This document shows positions 1 through 10,306 of a stretch of DNA of 64,000 nucleotides, one piece after another. The position numbers were made by a program, and so were the translations under genes. How positions within the stretch are numbered: position 1 is the stretch's first letter; each line of letters starts with the position of its first letter. Below the pieces are notes generated by a model. That model searched no databases and was not told the origin of the DNA. It worked only from the letters and a program-made list of their open reading frames with translations. This stretch comes from Talinum fruticosum. Its lineage: Eukaryota; Streptophyta; Magnoliopsida; Caryophyllales; Talinaceae. The DNA lies in assembly GCA_021018815.1 (NCBI GenBank), contig JAITYX010000075.1, positions 2,384,501-2,448,500 on the forward strand, given 5' to 3'.

Positions 1-1410
1 ATCTCATCTCTCCTAAGTTTTGATTTCAAGTCATTCCGAGCGTTATAGAAACTCTTGTATAAGTTTTCATTCGTTTCGATCGACTCAGAAGCAGCTCATT
101 ACATATCTTCTACAAGTGATGTTTCGACTCACTCGGACATCACTCGGAACTATCGCATGCTCAAATAATTTCTCTAACACTCTTATTTTGAGTAATGATC
201 TGCATATTTCAACGCAAAGAGAATTACTGTGTTAATTCCTTATTCTAAGTCAGTTTATTTCCTTTAGAATTATTTGACCGGATCAAGTTGTTATACTCGG
301 ATATTTTACTCTCTCTACTTGATCATCGTTAGGATTGACTCATATGGAATTTAAGTATATTGAATATTAGACTCAAAAATTCCACTCTTCTAGGCCTAAG
401 ATAATTAAGCATTTAATTGTTCTAATTTAATTATTATCTGTGCCTAATCTTGGACCAAAGTATTTTATAATTTGAGAACCAATGTGGTTTACTTTTGTAG
501 GTTATTCAAACGAGGCTAACCCATATTTGAAATACAAAAGTAGTCGGCTTCTAGTCTGTCAATCACCAGTAGACAAGCTTTATCTACTTCGAACATGGCT
601 CGGACACCGTGTCGTGGTTGTCTATTTCCAAAATTGACAAACCCTAACTCTAGGCTTAGCGGTTGTTTCAACCTCAACTATCGAGTCATGACCAAGTGAT
701 TGGACCACCTTTTAAGCTAGGAGCCATTGCGGAACGTTCACATCCCAACAGACCTTTTTGAGTGACTTAGAAGAGCCGTTACAATGGCCGGTGAAGACTT
801 TTGTTCGGAACTAAGACTCAGCGGTCATTCCGCTTGGTTGGATATAAATAAAATCCACCTCACAAGACTAGAAGCTTGCTTGAACATTATTGCAAAACAC
901 ATTACTTGAGCAAAAGTTATTATTTTCATATTCAATCTTCTATTTACAACTCCCAGTCTATATTTAATATTTTACGAGTTGTGAAAGTCTTGTAATCAGT
1001 CACATTCTTTTCTTACTTTCGAGTAAGGTCCTTTGACTGAGTAAGGGTTAACTCAGCTCGATTGTCCTTGATTGTAAAGGTTATCTCGGTCAGAAGTACT
1101 AGATCGAGATAAGGTAACTTCGAGTCTAGGAAAATATTGTAAGGAATTGTTTAAGGGAGAAATTCGGTAGGGTCGGTCCTTGTATTTTTAGATTCAAAAT
1201 ACTGGATTTGAGTTGGTGCTTGGATTAGCATTATCCGTGGTTTTCTGCCCCAGGAGGATTTCCACATAAGTTTGTGTTATCACTTTTCCGAGTCCAATCT
1301 AGACTTAGAATCGTACGTTTGGCTGATCCTTTCTAAAATCGTTTAATTTTCTTCATCACCCTATCCATCCCCCTCGAGGGTGACTTAGACTCTCCATGAG
1401 AAAACTTTCA
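1..1410 (+). repeat. 5' LTR of copia A (5' end truncated by window)
   Basis: Near-identical in layout to 8885-10306, with many single-base changes and small indels. It ends in TTTCA just before the primer site. A TATA-like box (TATAAATA, 843-850) matches the one in the 3' LTR and probably marks the element promoter. Short open frames in it, such as one at 20-235, start at non-ATG codons and are not conserved in the partner LTR, so I do not call genes here. Confidence 0.93.
843..850 (+). promoter_or_regulatory. TATA-like box of copia A 5' LTR
   Basis: TATAAATA follows a GGTTGGA context and recurs at the equivalent place in the 3' LTR (9730-9737). Related copia LTRs carry TATATATAAA (59066-59075) and TATAAATAG (46074-46082) at the homologous position. 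Conservation across copies supports a core promoter; the transcription start is inferred to lie about 30 bp downstream. Confidence 0.6.
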
Positions 1411-1412
1411 AT

Positions 1413-1424
1413 TGGTATCGAGCC
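1413..1424 (+). promoter_or_regulatory. Primer binding site of copia A, altered
   Basis: TGGTATCGAGCC lies two bases after the LTR end. The usual plant initiator-Met tRNA primer site is TGGTATCAGAGC. Here CAGAG has become CGAG, so pairing is interrupted. The same form is seen on the minus strand at about 35514-35525 in another copy, while copia D keeps TGGTATTAGAGCC. Confidence 0.8.
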
Positions 1425-1468
1425 TAGCCTTTCAAGAGGATCTCACCATCAAAAGGTATAAAGATCGG

Positions 1469-2860
1469 ATGGCTCGGAACAATGGAGAGTTCGATGAAGG
1501 AAGATCATATACCGGACAACCGAAGTTCATTGCCCATTGGAAGAAGATCATCGAATGTTTCCGATGGACAATGATGAAGAAGTTTGGAACATCATCCAAG
1601 CTGGCAACTACATTCACATAAAGAGGAGAAGGCAACTCTTGTACCTAAAGCCAAATATAAGCTCACCACTAAGGAGACCGAGAAATTCGGGAAGAATTTT
1701 GAAGTTGTGAACACACTTATGTGTGCCATTAGCATAGAAGAATACAATATGGTCTCAGCTTGTGATGCAGCCAAAGAGGTGTAGGACACTCTTGTCAACA
1801 CCTATGAAGGAACAAGCCAAGTGAAACAGGCGAAGATAAGCCAATATCTTCATAAATATGAGCTATTCAAGATAGAGCCGAAGAAAACATCACTCGGATG
1901 TATGTTTGGTTCTACAGAGATTACTAATAATCTCAAATCTCTCGGTTAGAAAGATTTCCCACGAAGAAATGTCCAGAAAGATTATGAGATGTCTACCAAA
2001 GAAGAGATGGGGTCCTACGGTGACAACCATTAAGGAAGTTCCGAACCTTTCTCAACTAAGGCCGGACAAGCTTATTGGCAAGTTACTCGACCCATGAGAT
2101 TCAACTCGGAGGAAGAGGATGTAGAGGTCAGCACCAAAAAGAATATTGCACTCAAGGCCTCGTAAGCGGACGTGAAAGTCTAAGCTCCTCGGAATCAAAA
2201 GAGGACCCTATGACACTCATGTTCCGTGGTTTCAAGAGAATGATAAAATAAAAGAAGTGGGAAAAGAGGCCAAAGGATGAGTTCTACAAGAAAGAAAAGA
2301 AGGACAAAAAAGGTAAAGTTTCTTCTCCTTTAAAGTTATCTTTATCTCGAGAACTCTAGTTGTGTTGAATGTTGAAGCAAGGAACACATAGTCAAAGACT
2401 GTCCCAAGAGAAAGAAGGACAGAAGGAAGAAGGCTATGATGGCTACCTGGAGTGATGATGACTCATTTGAAGAAGATGACTCGAGATGACGCAAAGTGTC
2501 TTACGGCACTAACGGATTCGGAAGTTGAATCGGAGTCGGACAACGAGGACTCGGATATGGATGAGGTGGTTGAATACTTTCTCAAAGTTTCTAAAGTTGA
2601 TCTAGCACGATATAGTTTCACTTTGGAAGAAAAGTCCAATTTTGACTCTTTCCAGTTCAATGAACAAGTTGAGTCTCTTACCGATGAGAGCAATGTTTTG
2701 AAAAATGAATTGGAAAAAGACAAAATCCGAAAGAACTTAAGACCGAGTACTCAAGCAAATGAGAGCGTGTCCGAGTCACTCGAACAGAGAATGAGCAATC
2801 TGAAAGAAAGCTCAATGAGTCTCAAGAGCTTATTTTAAAATTCACTCAAGGTCGAAATAC
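1469..2860 (+). pseudogene. Copia A gag (UBN2-type) with zinc knuckle, broken
   Basis: Gag would form the particle and package element RNA. The likely ATG is at 1469, about 45 bases after the primer site, and the first residues MARNNGEFDEG recur in copia D at 59676. Around 1780-1960 the helical UBN2-like region is readable (TLVNTYEGTSQVKQAKISQY) but shifts frame repeatedly. At 2361-2402 a CCHC knuckle is still spaced C-x2-C-x4-H-x4-C, although a TGA now falls inside it. Acidic, serine-rich coding (2452-2838, one open frame) follows, as in Sirevirus gag C-terminal regions. No single frame spans the gene. Confidence 0.85.
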
Positions 2861-3285
2861 CTTGATATGCTTCTAGGCTCCCGAGTGTGTCTCCTTCAGG
2901 AAAGAAAGACTTGGTTTTAATGAAGAAGAGGAATCAAATTCCTATTCTAATCTTTTCGAAAGGATTCTAGACCTGTAAAGTTAAAAGAAGGATGAGCATG
3001 GTCCCATTCATTCAAATGAACAAGGGACTAAGCCACGACTAGCTTACGGGAGAAAGCCTTCTCCTTCAGTTTACAAAAGAAAAGATTTTCAAAAGAAAGA
3101 GACACGGACTCGGTTTTCTCGAGGAAGACCCATAATTAAACCAGACCCAAAATTATTTTAATCTGGGTTCCTAATAGTGCTCTTCCTTAGAAAAGGACCA
3201 TAGTAAATGGAGTTACGGGGTTTGTAAGAGGAAGTGAGAAAGGTTAGTTTGTTTACGTCTTGCGGGTAACTCGAGAAGAAGAAGA

Positions 3286-3530
3286 AAGGTCATTGGAACT
3301 TAGACGGTGGTTACTCACACCACATGTGAGAAGATTCAAGACTCTTCTCCGAGCTAGAAGATCTGAAAGGAGGAAAAGTTACATTTGGAGATAACAAGCA
3401 AAGGCAAGATAGTAGGGATTGGGAAAATTGGTGAAGGAATCAACACGGTCAGCCTGGTTTATCTTGTCAAAGAACTCAAGTACAATCTTCTTAGCATTCC
3501 TCGGCTATGTGACATAGGTCGAGGGTAATG
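3286..3530 (+). pseudogene. Copia A aspartic protease remnant
   Basis: A frame beginning near 3294 reads WNLDGGYSHHM, matching the family start W-x-L-D-S-G-C/A-S-x-H-M. The catalytic triplet DSG has become DGG, losing the serine next to the aspartate. Downstream, GGKVTFGDN (3370-3400) and an out-of-frame GIGK-like stretch match the conserved segment before the integrase zinc finger. The enzyme would cut the polyprotein; this copy cannot be expected to work. The stretch between gag and here (about 2861-3285) is basic and low in recognisable motifs. Confidence 0.78.
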
Positions 3531-3679
3531 TTGACTCGGACCAACCGCTACATCTCCGATGCAGTCACCAAAGAGACTAAGCTCTCAGTGTCTAAGGTCG
3601 AGTTACACTTACATTATTCCTCTCTTAGATTCAGGTTAGAATTTATCTTGTTTAAAAGCATATGTGAATGATGATTCAT

Positions 3680-4900
3680 AGACTTGGCATCATAGATTAG
3701 GTCATATCAACATGTACACTATCAAGAATCTTGCATCTCATGGATTGGTTAGGGTTTACCTAATCTGTGCATTCAAGAAAGATAAAATCTGTGAGGCATG
3801 CACAAAAGGTAAGCAAGTCGGATCATCTTTCAAGCCATTCAAAACTGTATCTACATCCAAAGTGCTTGAATTGCTTCATATGGATTCGTGTGGTGAAATT
3901 CTCGCTAAAAGTCTTAGAGGTAAATCGTATGTACTTGTTATTGTTGATGATTTCTCACTATTTACTTGGGTGTGTTTTCTTAAGAACAAGAATGAAGCCT
4001 TCAAAGAGTTCACTAAGCTCTACAAAAAATTCAAGTGGAGTCTTAGACTCGGATCGAAAGGATTCGAACCGACCATGGAAGGGAGTTCAATTATTCGGAA
4101 TTTGCAAACTTCCGTGATAAGAATGACATCTCTCACGACTTCTCTACACCAAGAACTCCTCAATAGAATGGAGTAGTGGAGAGAAAGAATAGAACATTTA
4201 AAGAAATAGGAAGGACTATGATAATTGAAAATAATCTACCTTACTATTTCGGGGTTGAGGCACTCAACACAGACAAATTACACACTCAACGGATGCCTCA
4301 TCATACCCATCTTGAAGAAAACACCCTACGAGCTTTACAAAGGGACGAAACTCAACATTTCTTACTTTAAACAATTTAGGTGTAAATATTTTGTCCACAA
4401 CAATGGTAAGGAGCATCCGACTAAGTTTGATGCTAGGACGGATGAAGGTATATTTACGGGTTATTCATCTCATAGCAAAGCTTATTGATTTTTAACAAAA
4501 GAACTAACAAAGTGGAAGAAAGTATCCATGTTATCTTTAATAAAATTGTTCTTGATAGGACAAGTGAGTCCACATACTCGGATCTCGGACTGAATAAAGA
4601 TGAAGATGACCTTGCTGAAGTTGAGCTTATAAAGAGTCAAAACAGAATTATTGAGGCAACTCGGAATGGAGCAACTCAGTAATGAACAAACTCAGGAGCC
4701 AGATCAGAATGGTGAAGAACAAGTAAGTGAGACTTAACAAGATCAACCAATGAAAGATCATTCTACTCAACCAATAAACTTGGTAAATCAAAGGACAGGT
4801 AAAGCTTTCAAATATGCATCCAACCACCCACCTGAAAACATACTTTCTAATATCAATAGTGGGGTAAGGACTCAATCTTCTTTCCATAATCTATGTGCAT
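3680..4900 (+). pseudogene. Copia A integrase remnant
   Basis: The HHCC zinc finger is visible as WHHRLGHIN-like sequence just before 3712 and C-E-A-C at 3793-3804. The catalytic core starts with LELLHMDSCGE (about 3863-3895), supplying the first Asp, followed by YVLVIVDDFSLFTWV. The second Asp region (RSDHG in relatives, about 4050) is frameshifted. The third acidic residue sits in the QNGVVERKNRTF motif (about 4160-4200), which crosses a frame change. The C-terminal part (4225-4680) is readable in pieces. Integrase would insert element DNA into the host genome. At least four breaks are present. Confidence 0.87.
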
Positions 4901-4999
4901 TTTTACATTCATATCATTAACGTAACCCAAAATGCACTAGAAGCCCTAAATAAACTTGAATGGGTAGAGGCCATGCAAGAAGAGCTCAATCACTTTCAA

Positions 5000-5760
5000 A
5001 GAAACCAAGTCCGGACTCGACCAAACGACCATCTAACCACCCAGTCATAGGAACAAAATGGGTTTTTAAGAACAAATTGGATGAGGAAGGGTTGGTTGTA
5101 AGAAATAAGGCTAGACTTGTTGCCTAGGGTTACAATCAAGAAGAAGGAATTGATTGTGGGAAACCTTGCACTGTTGTTAGGATTGAGGCAATCGAAATCT
5201 TGTTGGTATTTGCATCTAGCATGAATATTAAGCTTTATCAAATGGATGTGAAATGTGCTTTTCTAAATGGTTTCATTCAAGAAGAAGTCCCCTGGATTTG
5301 AAAACTCAGAATTTCCAAATCATGTTTTCAAACTACAAAAAGCATTATATGGTCTTAAACAAGCTCCTAGAGCTTGGTATAAAAGATTGAGCAGTTTCTT
5401 GGTTGAAAATGATTTCAAAAGAGGTCAGATTGACAAAACTCTTTTCATAAAAACCAAGGGGAAAGACTTTCTTATTGCTTAGATCTATGTTGATGATATC
5501 ATTTTTAGAGCTACTAATGAAACTCTATGTCAAGAGTTTTCCGAGTTGATGAGACAGGAGGTCTAAATGAGTATGATGGGAGAACTCAACATCTTTCTTG
5601 GTCTACAAATCAAACAAGACAAGGATGGCATTTATGTGCATCAATCCAAGTATGCTAAGGAGCTTTTGAAGAAGTACAAACTATAAGAGGTGAAGCATGC
5701 AACAACATATATGAGTAGCTGTTTGAAACTAGACACGGATGAGAAAGATGCTCGACTATG
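5000..5760 (+). pseudogene. Copia A reverse transcriptase remnant
   Basis: Typical copia RT motifs read in order: KARLVA-x-GYNQEEGID (about 5105-5155, with an in-frame stop), KLYQMDVKCAFLNGFIQEEV (about 5230-5290, first catalytic Asp), LQKALYGLKQAPRAWYKRL (5330-5390) and YVDDI (about 5487-5503), the YxDD active site. Several stops and shifts separate them, including a TAG just before the active site. The reverse-oriented fragment at 10307-11663 carries the same block and is a useful comparison. Confidence 0.9.
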
Positions 5761-5779
5761 CCGGATACAAAGTTGATAA

Positions 5780-6195
5780 AAAGAGCACGTTAGGAGCATG
5801 CCAATTTCTGGGTCAATCTCTCATCTCTTGACACTTAAAGAAATAAAATTTTGTTGCTCTATCAACTACTGAAGCTGTGTACATTGGAGTTGGTGCTTGT
5901 CTGTGCTCATATTCCGTGGATCAAGCAGCACTTGAAGGATTTAGGGCTATCATTCAAATCTATGCTAATCAAGTGTGACAATCGAGTGCAATCAACATTA
6001 CCAAGAATGCGGTTCAGGCACTCGAAAACAAAGCATATTGAGGTCATGTATCATTTTCCGAGAGACCATTCTAAGAAAGGTGATATTGAACTTGAATTCA
6101 TTCCTACGAAATTTCGGTTAGTTGATATTTTCACTAAGCCACTTAGTGAGGATCAGCTTTGTTTTATTAGGAATGAGCTCGGCATGATTATGTGA
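5780..6195 (+). pseudogene. Copia A RNase H remnant and pol end
   Basis: The motif ALSTTEAVYI (about 5850-5885) corresponds to family ALSTTEAEYI, so an acidic residue expected there is Val here. Further on, SKTKHIEVMYHFPRDH and FIPTKFRLVDIFTKPL (about 6020-6140) are the conserved end of copia pol. A stop (TGA) follows at about 6193. RNase H degrades the RNA strand during reverse transcription. This end marks the boundary with the accessory 3' region. Confidence 0.9.
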
Positions 6196-6429
6196 GTTTT
6201 AAGTGAACTTTCTTTGCATAATTATGTGTTATATGTTTTTTTGTTTTAATAACAAATGGATCCGTTGATCGAGTGAAACAGAGTTATGAGTTATTAGGTC
6301 TCCGAGTGTTCCGAGTCACTCAGAAACCATACTAAGTCGGACTCAGCTTTTGAGAAAAATGGACATCAAATTTCCGGAATTGTCTCTAGATAAATGCGGA
6401 ATTTTAGAAATATTTTCAAAAAGTCTTTT

Positions 6430-6431
<2 letters not shown>

Positions 6432-6463
<32 letters not shown>
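6432..6463. repeat. (CT)n microsatellite
   Basis: An uninterrupted CT run of about 16 units lies in the non-coding gap between the pol stop and the accessory ORF of copia A. Confidence 0.95.
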
Positions 6464-6465
<2 letters not shown>

Positions 6466-6609
6466 CGCGTGTTTCAATAAGAGAAAACTAGTCATTCGAA
6501 GAAAGTTGTTGGAATTTTAAATATTGGCGAGAAGAACGTCACACTGGTCCGAGTGTACCTGGTTGAGTATTCTCGAGTCGAATGAAGGCTGAAGGTCATT
6601 TCTTTTCAT

Positions 6610-6618
6610 TATAAATAG
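6610..6618 (+). promoter_or_regulatory. TATA-like box upstream of accessory 3' ORF
   Basis: TATAAATAG lies about 165 bases before the ATG at 6781, outside the LTRs, in a pyrimidine-rich leader. It resembles a plant core promoter and could drive a separate transcript for the accessory ORF. This is inferred from sequence alone. Confidence 0.45.
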
Positions 6619-6698
6619 CATCCGTTTACCTTCATTTCTTTACTTTACTCATCGCCTTCTTACTCTCTAAGAATTCTTGTTCTCTCTCACTCGAATTC

Positions 6699-6702
<4 letters not shown>

Positions 6703-6740
<38 letters not shown>

Positions 6741-6749
6741 CTCTCTCTC
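6703..6749. repeat. (CT)n tract in putative 5' leader of accessory ORF
   Basis: A second CT run, interrupted once by CG, sits between the TATA-like box at 6610 and the ATG at 6781. CT tracts in this position are common in plant 5' leaders. Confidence 0.9.
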
Positions 6750-6780
6750 GTGTCCTCTCTATTTCTCAAAAAATCTCACC

Positions 6781-8480
6781 ATGCCTAAAAGAGGCTCAGC
6801 ACTCGATTTGTTGGGGTTTGTTACTAAGAAGCCCCGCACCAAAACTCCCCAAGAGGGTACCTCTAATCCCTCTAAGATCTTCGTCACCCAACATCTCACA
6901 TGGGATGACAAATTCTTTACAATCACTTCGTTTTCGTGGTTGCAGCACATAAAGAGCACTCTGGAGTGTGCAATTTCTTATGCTTCGGTGAATTTATTTA
7001 TCCCGAAATCGTTGCCAAGTTCTATTCTAATATGTCTTACTCGAGAGAGTCATTACCTCACGAGTTTAAGATAAGGTTGTTCGTGTCAACCTCTCTCTTC
7101 TTTAGAGAATTTTCAAAGTCTCTTCTCTTTTTCTTAACCGCAATCCCATCCCGTTTATGGAGATTGTTGATGAATTCTTTGAGAAGTACGCCAAGGAGGT
7201 CCTTGAGTCACGTAAAAATTTCTCGGTGACTCGTATAAAGATCGAGGCGGACTACTCGTTTTTTATTTTGATGCGAACATTTTTCTCTCATCATTCTAGC
7301 AAAGAGAATCCTAACTCCAAGATTCTCAAAGCTTTATTTGATATTTTAGAGGGCTATGACGTAGACCTCTTCCCCTCTATTCATGAGCGAGATGGCCTTC
7401 GTGCCGCTCGCTCTAAAAAATCTGCTCCATTTCTCTTCTGAGCCCTTTTGAATGTAATCTTCAAACAGATTCAAAGCTCACCTCTCCTCGGATCCAAATG
7501 CAGCTTCTAAGGATGGCGTTGTGGTTGGCGTAAAGAAGCTTCGGGCTACTGGATACTAGGAAGTCAAGCCTTGTGTCCGGATCCATGGGTCCGAGTTGAA
7601 ACCTCCATCACCCCGTCCAACTCGGACTCAGACTTTTCTACAACTTTCTCCTCCCTTTGTTGGTCCTTCCACTTCTCAACCCCCTCCTACAACCTCTCTC
7701 GCTATGTTTACCATGTTGGTAGACAAAATTTCTTCTCGTGTTCGAAAAACTTCGAGACACTCTCCGCTCCTTAAAAATTTCCTTCAAGGCCTGGTTATTA
7801 ACCGAACACCGGCCAGTCCTCGGATCCAGGAGAACCAGGATCCGTTGATCAAGCTCAGGGAATCATCGTCGAGCAACTCGAGCAGACTCCAAATTCTTCA
7901 AGAACGAAGGTCTAAGGTCGCTTAGGACCTAGAAAGCTCGGATACCTTTGAGGAGTCCAACCCAGCCAAGTCTCCTCGGCTAAGGTCAAAGAAGAAGTTG
8001 CAGCTAAAGTAACTCAGCTGAGGAGGAGAAGGAAGGAGAAAAGGAGGAAGTGGAGAAAGAGACAGAGGAGGCCGCACAACCCGAGGGCCAAAGTGCAGCA
8101 GCCTCTGAACTAGAACCGATCTCCTCGGACAATGATCTCGCGTGGGTCGAAGAGGTCGGGAATGTTGGTCAGTCCACAGCTGCTAAGCGTAAGCACCTCC
8201 CTCCATTGTCGTGTTCTAGAAGGATGAGCCCGAGGATGATATGCCCCTGGCTCGGATCGACCAGCACGAACAACTTCCGGACATCCCTATGCTACCGCGG
8301 CCATAATCATCCACCTCCTCTCAAGCATATCAGCACTGGCGCACTCGCTCGTCCCTTCTCCTCCCCACAGCAAGCGCCCCTTCTTAGTCTATTTTCTTTC
8401 TTCTTAATTTTTTTTGTCCAACATCAGTTGTATCATATTGCAATTCCCTTCCTTTTTTTGATGAAATGCTACGAGGAGAG
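6781..8480 (+). pseudogene. Accessory 3' ORF of copia A, putative plant transposon protein-like
   Basis: An ATG at 6781 opens a basic N-terminus (MPKRGSALDLLGFVTKKPRT) that continues for about 40 codons before shifting frame. The next readable block (6936-7075) contains FGEFIYPEIVAKFYSNMS, resembling the core of the putative plant transposon protein family (PF20167-like, Y-P-x-L-V-x-x-F-Y). A block at 7157-7441 is helical and charged. The tail (about 8000-8200) is rich in Glu and Lys. A homologous tail is present on the minus strand at 43788-44636, so the ORF belongs to the family. Such ORFs between pol and 3' LTR occur in Sireviruses, where some are called env-like; I see no signal peptide or clear membrane span. 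Confidence 0.68.
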
Positions 8481-8812
8481 GAATGTAGAAAACTTGCTAT
8501 TGTGTTTAGGAGGAACTCACCCTCTCTTTCTTTGAGCAAATAGTGAATATATTTTTCTTCTCTCGAATAGACTTATTTATGAGTTATATATTTCTGAGTG
8601 AGATATTTCTTTTTACTTTTCTCGCTCCGATAGAATCTGTTCATTTCTTTGCTTCGATAACTATTATGAGTAATGATATTATCCGCAATGCATTTTATAA
8701 GTATGGAATGCTTCTCATCCGTCGCTCTCGCTCCGATATGTTCTACATAGTAAAAATGAAAACTCATGTTTTGCACTAAAAAGTTTCTATCCAAGTGTGG
8801 GATGCCTTTCAT

Positions 8813-8827
8813 AAAAAAGGGGAGATT
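8813..8827 (+). promoter_or_regulatory. Polypurine tract of copia A
   Basis: A purine run of A6 followed by G6 and AGA lies immediately before the TG that starts the 3' LTR at 8829. This is where plus-strand DNA synthesis would be primed. Confidence 0.9.
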
Positions 8828-8828
8828 G

Positions 8829-10306
8829 AAGACTCGCTTCTAACTCTAAGTCATTCCGAGTATTACATGAAGAACTCGGTATAAATCTCATCTCTCCTAT
8901 GTTTTGATTTCAAGTCATTCGGAGCATTATAGAAACCCTTGTATAAGTTTTCATTCGTTTCTCGACCGACTCGAAAGCAACTCATCGCATATCTTTTACA
9001 GATGATGTTTCGACTCACTCGGACATAACTCAGTAACTATCGCATGCTCAATAATTTCTCTTACACTCTTATTCCGAGTAATGACTGCATATTTCAATGT
9101 AAAGAGAATTAATGTGTTAATTCCTTATTCTAAGTCAGCTTTATTTCCTTTAGAATTATTTGACCGGATCAAGTTGTTATACTCCGATATTTTACTCTCT
9201 CTACTTGATCATCCTTAGGATTGACTCAGATGGAATTTAAGTATATTGAATATTAGACTCGTAAAATTCCACTCTTCTAGGCCTAAGATAATTAAGCATT
9301 TAATTGTTCTAATTTAATTATTATCTATGCTTAATCTTGGACCAAAGTATTTTAGACTTTGAGAACCAATGTGGTTTACTTTTGTAGGTTATTCAAACGA
9401 GGCTAACTCATTTTTTAAATACAAAAGTAGTCGGCTTATAGCTGGTAATCACCGGCGGATAAGCTTTATCTACTTCCGAACATGGCTTAGACACTCGTGT
9501 CGAGTTGTCCTGTTTCCAAACCGAAAAACTCCAAGTCTAGGCTTAGCGGTTGCTTCTACCACAACTTTCAGTCACCACCAAGTGATCGGACCACCTTTTG
9601 TGCCAAGAGCCATTGCACAACGTTCATATCCCAACGGATCTTTTCGAGTGACTTAGAAGAGTCATTACAATGGCTAGTGAAGACTTTTGTTTAGAACCAA
9701 GACTCAACGGTCATTCTCGCTTGGTTGGATATAAATAAAAGCCACCTCACAAGACTAGAAGCTTGCTGAACATTATTGCAAAATACATTACTTGAGCAAA
9801 AGTTAATGTTTTCATATTCAATCTTCTATTTATAACTCGCAGTCTATATTTAATATTTCGAGTTGTAAAAGTCTTGTAATCAGTCACATTCTTTTCTTAC
9901 TTTCGAGTAAGGTCCCTTGACCGAGCTATAAGGGTTAACTCGACTTAGTTTTCCCTGGTTAGTAAAGGTTACCTCGGTCGAGAAGTATTAGATCACATAA
10001 GGTAACTTCGAGTCTAGGAAAATATTGTAAGGAATTGTTTATGGGAGCAATTCTGGTAGAGTCGGTCCTTCTATTTTGTGGATTCAAAATAGTGGATTTG
10101 ACTTAGAGCTTAGATTAGCACTCGTCCGTGGTTTTCCGCCGCAGGAGGGTTTCCCGCGTAAGTCTCGTAGTTATCACTTTTCCGAGTCCAATCTAGACTC
10201 GGAATTTGTCTGTTTGGATTATCCTTTGCAAAAATTGTTTAATTTTCTTCATCATCCTATTCACGCCCCTCTAGGGTGACTTAGACTCTCCACGAGCAAA
10301 CCTTCA
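8829..10306 (+). repeat. 3' LTR of copia A, 1478 bp
   Basis: Begins TGAAGACTCG and ends CCTTCA, giving short inverted ends. It aligns with 1-1410 along its length, with scattered substitutions and indels. A TATA-like box lies at 9730-9737. Direct flank after it is TTCCC (10307-10311). Confidence 0.95.

Larger units (their letters stand above)
1..10306 (+). mobile_element. Copia element A, Sirevirus-like, near full length, degenerate
   Basis: Two direct long repeats (1-1410 and 8829-10306) flank gag, protease, integrase, reverse transcriptase and RNase H remnants in copia order. Position 1 aligns with position 8885, so about 56 bases of the 5' LTR lie before the window. The 3' LTR has TG...CA ends with short inverted ends (TGAAG/CTTCA). 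A primer site follows the 5' LTR and a purine run precedes the 3' LTR. Long LTRs, a UBN2-type gag with a zinc knuckle and about 2.6 kb of extra 3' sequence with an accessory ORF fit the Sirevirus (Maximus/SIRE) lineage. All frames are broken. The five bases after the 3' LTR are TTCCC; the matching left duplication is outside the window. Confidence 0.93.

Noticed and set aside
20..235. Open frame in the 5' LTR of copia A
   Set aside because: Starts at a non-ATG codon, lies within the LTR and is not open in the partner LTR at 8829-10306.
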